Shown: positions 57,157 to 64,000 of the stretch, in pieces | How the letters are laid out: every line of letters starts with the position of its first letter | Numbering within the stretch: position 1 is the first letter of the stretch | DNA from: Stictocephala bisonia | Lineage: Eukaryota; Arthropoda; Insecta; Hemiptera; Membracidae | Assembly (NCBI GenBank): GCA_035578905.1 | Contig: JAQJVL010000423.1 | Coordinates: forward strand, 1-64,000 | Direction: 5' to 3' | Length of the DNA: 64,000 bases | Notes under the pieces: generated by a model | Databases searched by the model: none | What the model was told of the DNA's origin: nothing | What the model saw: only the letters and a program-made list of their open reading frames with translations | Made by a program: the position numbers and the translations under genes

Positions 57157-59468
57157 TTTTTGTTATAATAAAGCATGATTATCTAAATATTACAGTTATT
57201 ATGTTTTTATTTCGTAAAGACTTACAATTTGTTTGTTAAGTACAACCGAATAAACCATGTTTTATGAAATATTTTAGGTGTTATTTTTGGTTTCATGATA
57301 TTCAACCCAATTAAATTATACATCTATTCCAAGCTTGTTAGTGAGAAAAGTTTTCTACTTAACTTTACATTAAATTAGACTACATTTATGTGCTGATATG
57401 GGGTCTTAAACAATTGGAGAAAAATACATGTTGCATATTTGTTTAATAAACTTCCTCTAGGAAATATAGTTTTTATTTACATTTGCTTGCAAAATAATTG
57501 ATATTTATAGGGAATTTAACGATCTTTTCAATGTTATTAATAAGAATCTGGTAGGTGTTTTGCTTTGGTTTTTGTAGCTCAATAAGTGCGTTAATGTCAA
57601 GTAATTTTAAAAACACACAATATGAGCCCTTACAGCCAAATGGTTGAGAATCGGACACAGGTTAATATGGACTTTTTTGTTCCTTTTTGTGAGTACAACA
57701 AACAGGTAAATTTAATGGTGTCAGTAGAGACTCACCCTGTATATGTATTTATCATTAGGATGTGACTCAGTATATTCGATTTCAACATATTGCTGGCGAT
57801 TTTCTAAGTAGGATTCAAACCAATTTAGTTCTTTACCAGTAATACCTAAGGACAACAAAGCTTTTAACAACTCCCTATGAGAAACAGTATCAAAGGCTCT
57901 ACTTAGATCTAAAAAATACCTATAACTTTCTCTCCTTTATCAATTGAGTCAATAATGGCATTGATAAAGTCAATTCCAGCTGTAATTGTAGATTTGCCTG
58001 ATTGAAACCCATGTTGTTCTCTGTCAAATAATTTGTTTTTGTGTAAGTAACTTACCAATAGGATATACACACTCCTTTCATATATTTTTGAAAAAATTGG
58101 GAGTAATGAAACGGGATGGTAACATGAAGGATCATTTACCTCCCCCTTTTTAAATATGGGTTTGACCTTAGCTACCTTTAGGTCATCAGGAAAGTATCCA
58201 GAAATTAGAGACGAGTTTATCAAGTGTGTAAGTGGTTTAATTATTGATGGCAGAACCTTTTTTACTAAATTTATCGGTATATCATCATGTCCTGTAGAGA
58301 GTTTATTTTTGAATGAATTTACAGTTTTTTCTAAGTCTTCTTCTGTTATTGAGCTAAATCTAAACCTATCATTCCTATTGCTAATAAGGTGATCCTATTT
58401 ACTTTCTTTATTTCCCCCGATTTTGGGTATTACAGATTGATACAAAAAAGTCATTAAATATCTTGCTTGCTTGTACAGGATCACTTTTCTCCTTCCCATT
58501 GTAGTCAATACTTATATTTAACTTTGGGTTTGAAGGCTTTTTGACTTGCATCTTTATTAGACTCCATGTAACTTTTTTGTCCCTATCCATACAAATTTTA
58601 GATCCTTCTTTAATTGTTTTTAAATCTTCATCTTTACTCTGTCTATATATAATTTCTAACTCATGGATTTCATTTTTCCTAAACCTCATTTCTTCTATTA
58701 TCCACTGATTAGCATCACCTTCCCGAACTGAAGTAATAACTCTGCGAAAACAAAGATTGAAATTATAAGAAAACAAATCTATAAATACACTATACTTCAG
58801 ATTTACTGGGGCTTGATAAACATCTACCCAACTTTCATTCATTAAATTATTCATGAAAAAATACGTATATTATTTGATGTTAACTTTCTACAGTATTTTT
58901 TGGTAATTTTTTTAATAGTTTTTAACCCGAATATTTCAAATAATTGGGCATCATGATCAGAAATATGTTATCAAGCCCGTCACTCTGCATTCTCTATCTT
59001 CAATATTGCTTATTACATTGTCTATGGCACTTTCTGATTCGTGTGTGACTCTAGTGGGAAAATTAACTCTGTAAGTTAGATTGTGAATTTTTAAAATATT
59101 ATTAAATTTGTGATACAGTTTGTCTCTTTTCAGAACATTAATGTTATAATCTCCAGTCAAAACAATATGTTTGTATTTATTGCTCAAAATGCTGCACAAA
59201 ATTTCAAATTTTGATAAAAAACTGTCTTCTAAACATTTTAGCGGTGATCTATAAATACACAACCTAATACAAACGTAAAATCAGACATTGAAACTTCAGA
59301 CAGACAGCACTCAAATTCTTTTTCAGCCAATACTGCTTGAATGGCAGGCATTACTTACTTACTTACTCTTACTCCCATGGCCACTGATACCAAAGGTGGT
59401 ATTTGGCCTCACCAACAATTTGCCTCCACTTCTCACTATCTTCTGAATCTTCTTCATTGACCCTTAAT

Positions 59469-61126
59469 TTATTCATGTCGATGACCATCTTTCCATCTTT
59501 TCTTAGGACGTCCAGGGGGCCTTCTACCGTCAGGGTTTTCTTTCCACACTTGTTTTATCATAGTATTATTATTTCTTCTCATTACGTGCCCCGCCCACCG
59601 CAAACGTCGGCACTTGGCTTCTGCTATAATGTCAGGTTCTTTGAATAGATCTCTAATTTCTCTGTTGTGCTTCAGCCTCCATACTCCGTTTTCTATTGTG
59701 GGTCCAAAGATTTTTCTGAGTACTTTGTTCTCAAAAGTGATCAGCTTTTTTCTGTGTTTTTGTCGATAATCCATGACTCAGCTCCGTAGAGAATTACTGG
59801 TCTGATTATTGTTTTGTAAATTTTAATTTTTGTATGGTAAGACAAAAGTTTTGATGACATAAGTTTATTTAGAGCAAACATGCTTCTGTTAGTAATAATT
59901 TTCAGATCTTCTTTGCTTTCTGCCAACAAAACTACGTCATCTGCAAAGGCCAGAGCTGATATTTTATCCCCTATTTCTATCCCTATATTAGTTTTCTTTA
60001 CTTCTTTTAATGTTCCTTCCAATGTGATATTAAAAAGAATAGGGGACAAGCCATCACCTTGTCTCACTCCTGTCTTAACTTCAAAGGTTGTGGTGTAGTC
60101 GTTTTCCACTTTTACTCTACATCTGCTGTTATTTGCACTAAGCCTTGCCAAATTTATGATTTTCCTTGGTATTCCGAAACCTTCCATTTTTTCCCATATC
60201 TTTTCTCTACACAAACTGTCATAGGCTTTGCTGAAATCGATAAAAATTCCAAAAAAATGTTTGTTAAACTCCCAGTATTTTGAAATGGCTTGTTTAAGAA
60301 TGAAAATTTGGTCTGCGGTCGATCTGCTTTTTATGAATCCAGCTTGGTGTTCTTCTATAATTTCATTGGTGTAGGTTTCTAGTCTTGGAGGTAGGTAGGT
60401 ACATACAATTTTGGAGAAGATTTTGTAGGTAGTGTTTAAAAGAGATATTCCTCTGTAGTTTTCTGGGTTCTGTTTGTCGCCTTTCTTATTATGTGGTATT
60501 ATTATTGCTTCTTCCCATTCCTTCGGTATGTATTCTTCTTTCCAGATTTGTAATACCAGCTTATGGATTTGCGTAATTAAATATTTACCTCCTGCCTTTA
60601 TCATTTCGGCACTGATACCATCTGCGCCAGGTGCTTTGTTACTTTTCATCTCTTTTATTACCCTTTTTACTTCCTCCATACTTGGTTCTTCTACTTTTGG
60701 TTGTACATTTAGGAATACACAGTCACTATTATTGTTTGTAAAATCGTTTTCTACATTTAATAGATTGTCAAAATATTTTCTCCATATTTCTAGGACTTTA
60801 GGTTTTTCTACAATGACTTTTCCTTCAAGCTTAATCCCAAAGGAGTTCGGTTGGAATCCTTTCTTAAACATTTTTACTGTCTTATAAAATATTTTAGTGT
60901 TTTCACTATGCATAGATTCTGCTTTGCCTATTATACTATTTATATACTGTTTTTTCTTCTTTCTCAACAGTTTATTTGTTTCGTTTTGAAACCTTCTGTA
61001 CCTCTGATTTGATTCCTCTAATTGTTCTTGTAGCCATTTTTTCCTTAGATCTTTTCTCTCTTCCAGTTTCTTCTCACATTCTTCGTCGAACCAGACATTT
61101 CTCTTTTTCCTTTTCCTTTTCCACAT
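59469..61126 (-). pseudogene. RTE reverse transcriptase domain and C-terminus
   Basis: RT blocks on the - strand: MKSNKAPGADGISAEMIKAG, EEAIIIPHNKKGDKQNPENY, RGISLLNTTYKIFSKIVCTY, EEHQAGFIKSRSTADQIFIL, GIFIDFSKAYDSLCREKIW, GVRQGDGLSPILFNITLEG and LAFADDVVLLAES with both Asp residues intact. After ITNR the frame jumps to SMFALNKLMSSK: compared with other RTE proteins a stretch of several tens of residues between the active site and thumb seems missing in frame. A frameshift at about 59760 in an A-run precedes the tail with RRLRWAGHVMRRNNNTMIKQ and GRRPPGRPKKRWKDG, the conserved RTE C-terminus. Confidence 0.92.
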
Positions 61127-61218
61127 ATCTCCATAGTTGTTTCTTGTATAGCACTTTTCAGACTAATCCATCTATCTTCTATACTTGTTTCAGTTTCAGC
61201 TTCTAGGTCAGTAAGCAC

Positions 61219-62127
61219 TTAGAACCTATTCTTAAGAGTTAGTTTAAATTTATCCGCCACTTCTTTAATCTTTAATTTATCTATTTCATAAATATCAGTT
61301 TGTCTTTGTCCCTTTTTCTTCTCTACTGCTATTCTTTGAAAAACTTTTATGAGGACAAGATTATGGTCCGAGCCACACTCTGCGCTCCTTAGACTGTGTA
61401 CATCAAGGATGCTTGTTTTATGCCTTTGATCTATTAATACGTGGTCAATCTGGTTCTTTACAAGTCCATTCGGTGATACCCAAGTTTCTTTATGTATTCT
61501 CTTGTGGGGGAACATTGTACTCATTATTTTGAAGTTGCTTGTTTCACTGAAACTTAACAGTCTGATTCCATTATCGTTGGATGTTTCGTGGAGACTTTCC
61601 TTGCCGGCAACGGCAGTCCATATTTTCTCTTTCCCTATTTTGGCGTTTGCATCTCCTATTATCATCCTTAGGTCATACTGAGGAAGGTCATTGGTAACTT
61701 CTTCCAGATTTTCATAAAATCTGTCTTTATCATCTTCTTCAGCATCCTCTGTGGGAGCATAAATGCTCACCAGCGATATGTTTGAAAACCTTCCTCTAAT
61801 TCTTATTGTACATAGTCTTTCATTACAAGGATTAAAAGATAAAACTGCTTCGCTCCACTTTCTTTTACCCGCAAAACCGGTACCTCCGTAGTATCTATTA
61901 TAATCACAGCCTCTATAATATATCACATACTCTTTGGTATTAACTCTTCCTGCCAAAGGCCATCTTGTCTCTTGAAGTGCTACAATATCCATGTTTCTTT
62001 CTTCTAGCTCCTTTGACAGAATGTCTATTGCACCTGGTATGGCTAAACTTCGAACGTTCCACGTTCCAAATCTCAATTCCTTTATGCAAAGCCGGGTCTT
62101 ATTCCTTAAGTTCCAGTCCTGTTTCAA
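61219..62127 (-). pseudogene. RTE apurinic-like endonuclease domain
   Basis: A 302-codon open frame, long for this window. FGTWNVRSLAIPGAIDILSK, MDIVALQETRWPLAG (catalytic Glu), VSIYAPTEDAEEDDK, MIIGDANAKIGKE (GDxN), KNQIDHVLIDQR and SAECGSDHNLVLIKV (SDH) are all present, so the nuclease active site is complete. A TAA at about 61217 and a frameshift near 61130 separate it from the RT frame. In the intact element the two form one polyprotein. Confidence 0.92.
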
Positions 62128-62671
62128 AGCATTTTGTTGGTGATACGTAACGAGCTAGTTTTTACGAGGCGGGTTGTCAGCCCAACGCTCAACCCCCAAC
62201 CTGGAGGACCAGGAGTTTGTGATCAGAGTCTTCTTCTCCTAGGCCAATTGCTTTCACTGCAGCTTCAAGACGTTGGCCTGGCCTCGGTGTTACATCAGAG
62301 TGACCTTCTCCTAGCCTTCGGGTACCCAAACCCTATCGTACAAGGCAGTACGGGCAGTGCTTATTTGATGGCGGCACTTCCTCGCCATGACACAGCACTA
62401 TCATCAGGCTCATGTGGACTTGCTGAGTGTGACCCCGCCACAGATCACCCTCCCACGCCCTCCGGTGCTGCCGCCTCGGTCCGGGACTGCTTATTCGGGT
62501 TACCCCTTATTCGCAGCTGTCCACCATATCTGGTGGAACATTCACTATCCGCCACCTGTGACCCGCCCTTTACCTGAAGCTCGGTTCCCCTAAAGGGGAG
62601 GCAGGCATTAGGATTCTTTTATTTTTAATATTTTTTTGGGTTAATATCATGACACCTCCACCCAAATGATT

Positions 62672-63125
62672 AGATCTAGTATAACCAGAGGAGTATAACC
62701 AGAGGAGTAAAAGGATCTGTCCTTGGCCCTGTGATGTTTACTTTATTCACAAACAACATGTCTCAACGCCTGCACAGACTTTCATGTATGCAGATGACAC
62801 TACTCTTCTGTCTGCAAGGAACTCCACTGACAAATTGGCAGTAAGCTCATACATCTCATTAAATATGGCTTACCAATACTGCCACACCAGTGACCTTGTG
62901 GTCAATATGTCAAAGACAAACCAGATGGCGTTTGTTAGGAAACGGAACCAGGTGATAATTCTTCCAAATGTTCAGATGAATCAAAATACTAGATTTGTAG
63001 GACTGACTAGTGACTATGAACACATGTCAGGGACACAGCATATTGACACGTTGTGCAAGAAATTTAACCCAAGTCAGTATTTTAGAAATGTTATATTTAC
63101 TAGTGAAAATCTGTTTAAATGCAAA
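62672..63125 (+). pseudogene. Host LINE (H), segment 3: RT catalytic strand
   Basis: Resumes H after LINE B: SITRGV, with a small tandem repeat (TATAACCAGAGGAG twice), then KGSVLGPVMFTLFTNNMSQR and, one frame over, MYADDTTLLSARNSTDKLAV with intact YADD (62784-62845), then SKTNQMAFVRKRNQVIILPN and HIDTLCKKFN (63020-63065). Similarity ends at about 63070-63125. Confidence 0.85.
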
Positions 63126-63155
63126 CATTTTTAAAAATAAGCGTAGTCATGTTCT

Positions 63156-63530
63156 TCTAATAAATACCTTTAATTTGATATACAAATTGAAGTATCCTCT
63201 CTCTTAAGATATTTTCCTGACTCCTTGGGGACCATCCTCCTGATGTGATAAATAATTGATAATAGCTTTAAAAATAGAGTTTTAGGCACCAATGTTTTAC
63301 AAATTACTGCTTTAATGTACAATTGCTAAAGTAAGTAAAATGTTTTATCAAGCTCAAACTAGTAAATTTAACATTTCCAGTTCCAGGGGAAAGGCGTTGT
63401 ATTTTCCTAATTAATACCTTTAATTTGATGTACAATTTTACCTATGCTCTCATTTAAGATTTTCTGCTGTCTCCTTGTGGGATGGCCCCCTGATATGATA
63501 AAAAAATTAATGGTTGCTTCAAAAAATATA
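63156..63530. repeat. Two diverged direct repeats, ~245-bp spacing
   Basis: TAATACCTTTAATTTGAT with TACAA, CTCTTAAGAT, CTCCTTGGGG and CCTGATGTGATAAA-type blocks at 63160-63280 recur at 63405-63525. Roughly three quarters identical by eye. Unknown family, between the host LINE and the MTRES1 exon. Confidence 0.6.
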
Positions 63531-63774
63531 TTGCTGTTTACAGACTTAACTGCCATCCTGAATATTTTTTATTTAGTGTGTATCACCTAATTATTATTAA
63601 TTAATCTAATTGAAAAACAAATATTAATTTGTAAGTAAAACATCAAATGTGCTTATCTTTAAGATTATTTAGGTTTCTCATTTCCCTAGATCTTTACATT
63701 TGTTATGAATAAATGTTGCTATTTGTAAGATTATATTAAATCTCAAACCAGTTATGAACATCACATAAACTTAC

Positions 63775-63908
63775 TTTCTTGCTATATTAAGCGCTTTTTT
63801 TAAGAGGCCATCTAATCTTAGTGACTGCAATCTAATTGTAGCAATTTTCGTTGCACGGGGAAGATCTTCTTCAACATCTGAATCACTATCAGAATCATAT
63901 TCTGGTCT
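63775..63908 (-). CDS. MTRES1: MTRES1-like protein, upstream S4-domain exon
   Basis: Acceptor ATTTACAG before 63908; donor GTAAGT after 63775. 134 nt: phase 0 in, two bases of an Asn codon out. It encodes RPEYDSDSDSDVEED, an acidic stretch typical of the linker before the domain in MTRES1, then TIRLQSLRLDGLLKKALNIA followed by R, the first helices of the S4-like RNA-binding domain. The next exon (44231-44159) supplies N-KVEVAFYEG, so the ARNKVE motif spans the 19.5-kb intron. The N-terminus with the mitochondrial targeting peptide lies beyond the window. Confidence 0.88.
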
Positions 63909-64000
63909 CTGTAAATTACATTTCAATAAGAATGCTATTTTGACATATAATTCTGTAAATTTCTTTAGTTAAAAAAGGTAATTGTTCAAAAAGCTGATAA

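Larger units (their letters stand above)
54776..57739 (+). mobile_element. Tc1/mariner element with ~500-bp inverted repeats, inserted in LINE B
   Basis: Ends CAGGGTGAGTCTCTACTGAC and its mirror, flanked by TA (54774-54775, 57740-57741). The left repeat runs 54776-55095 and, beyond a nested TTAA element, 55789-about 55945. The right repeat is about 57236-57739. They are nearly identical apart from small indels. A DUF4817-type transposase sits between them on the + strand. Terminal repeats this long are unusual for Tc1/mariner. Confidence 0.92.
53759..59342 (-). pseudogene. LINE B ORF2: endonuclease to RT C-terminus, split
   Basis: On the - strand: the GGGVMILTQKNI block at 62655-62620, then past the RTE insert MCIYRSPLKCLEDSF, IVLTGDYNINVLKRDK, FPTRVTHESESAIDNVIS (59262-59000) and SDHDAQLFEI (58960-58930). 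A linker follows (58854-58408). RT blocks are KVAKVKPIFKKGEVNDPSCY, SLLPIFSKIYERSVY, REQHGFQSGKSTITAGIDFI (58223-57909) and LDLSRAFDTVSH in a shifted frame. Past the mariner insert come GVPQGSILGPLLFL and CLYADDSNVTV with both catalytic Asp residues present (54700-54590), then a C-terminal tail (MLSGLYALRQMSKICNLETL, 54295-53759). Frameshifts and two insertions disable it. Confidence 0.88.
59354..62599 (-). mobile_element. RTE-type LINE, near full length, with 11-bp target duplication
   Basis: GGCAGGCATTA stands on both sides (59343-59353, 62600-62610). The 3' end (- strand) finishes in AAGTAAGTAAGTAAG-like short repeats, the RTE hallmark, and a GC-rich 5' UTR (62130-62599) precedes the endonuclease. 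At 3.2 kb it is complete-length for RTE. It interrupts the endonuclease of LINE B, whose frame continues across the duplication. Confidence 0.93.
53503..62671 (-). mobile_element. LINE B (-), inserted in host LINE H, split by a mariner and an RTE element
   Basis: Its 3' end (+ coordinate 53503) reads AATAAAGGATGTTTTGAATT on the - strand. Its truncated 5' end, inside the endonuclease, lies at 62671. AGATC is present on both sides (53498-53502, 62672-62676). Removing B rejoins host codons for TVRS and SITRGV. Without its own inserts B is about 3 kb. Inserts: Tc1/mariner at 54774-57741 and RTE at 59354-62599. Confidence 0.87.

Noticed and set aside
1..64000. CRISPR arrays, bacterial operons or rRNA
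   Set aside because: None seen; introns, LINEs and insect genes show this is eukaryotic nuclear DNA.

Overview
This is insect nuclear DNA: AT-rich, intron-containing and full of transposable elements. Two real host genes can be supported, and they converge. On the + strand, positions 1 to about 10375 hold the 3' part of 14-3-3 zeta: two alternative, near-duplicate 164-nt exons (593-756 and 1070-1233), an 8.2-kb intron, and the terminal coding exon (9473-9628) with its 3' UTR. On the - strand, three small exons (63908-63775, 44231-44159, 40891-40688) encode the C-terminal half of a MTRES1-like (C6orf203) mitochondrial S4-domain RNA-binding protein. These exons join in phase, and one intron between them is 19.5 kb long. 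The insect assignment rests on the 14-3-3 C-terminus and its mutually exclusive exons. The heavy element load suggests a large genome, but the order cannot be fixed from this window.

Almost everything else is transposons. The 14-3-3 intron holds a TTAA-flanked piggyBac-type element (1777-3044), a CR1-like LINE piece with a 24-residue coding minisatellite (about 4680-6590) and a decayed piggyBac transposase (6590-7904). The intergenic stretch (10.4-40.6 kb) holds pogo-type and TTAA elements, a Tc1/mariner pseudogene, a large inverted repeat, a Tigger element interrupted by a TTAA element, Helitron and LINE scraps, a GC-rich tandem-repeat island, a broken Maverick/Polinton (PolB, integrase and ATPase remnants at 28.3-31.1 kb), a hAT element with an 8-bp target duplication, and a 64-bp perfect hairpin.

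The long MTRES1 intron contains a nested insertion record from 45 to 63 kb. A single old LINE (+) is split by two other LINEs, A (45973-52497, +) and B (53503-62671, -). A is split by two TTAA elements. B is split by a complete-ended Tc1/mariner element with about 500-bp inverted repeats, and by a nearly full-length RTE element with an 11-bp target duplication. The mariner is itself split by another TTAA element. At several junctions the reading frame of the split element resumes once the insert is removed, so the order of events can be read directly.

The most notable non-transposon signal is in the 14-3-3 zeta introns. A ~35-nt element is repeated upstream of each alternative exon, and both copies are complementary to one site at 53-86. 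This is the docking-site/selector arrangement expected for RNA-structure-controlled mutually exclusive splicing. The most notable transposon signal is a set of six TTAA elements with different terminal repeats, several with subterminal palindromes. Some keep short transposase remnants, and one has the start of the protein joined in frame to its cysteine-rich DNA-binding tail.
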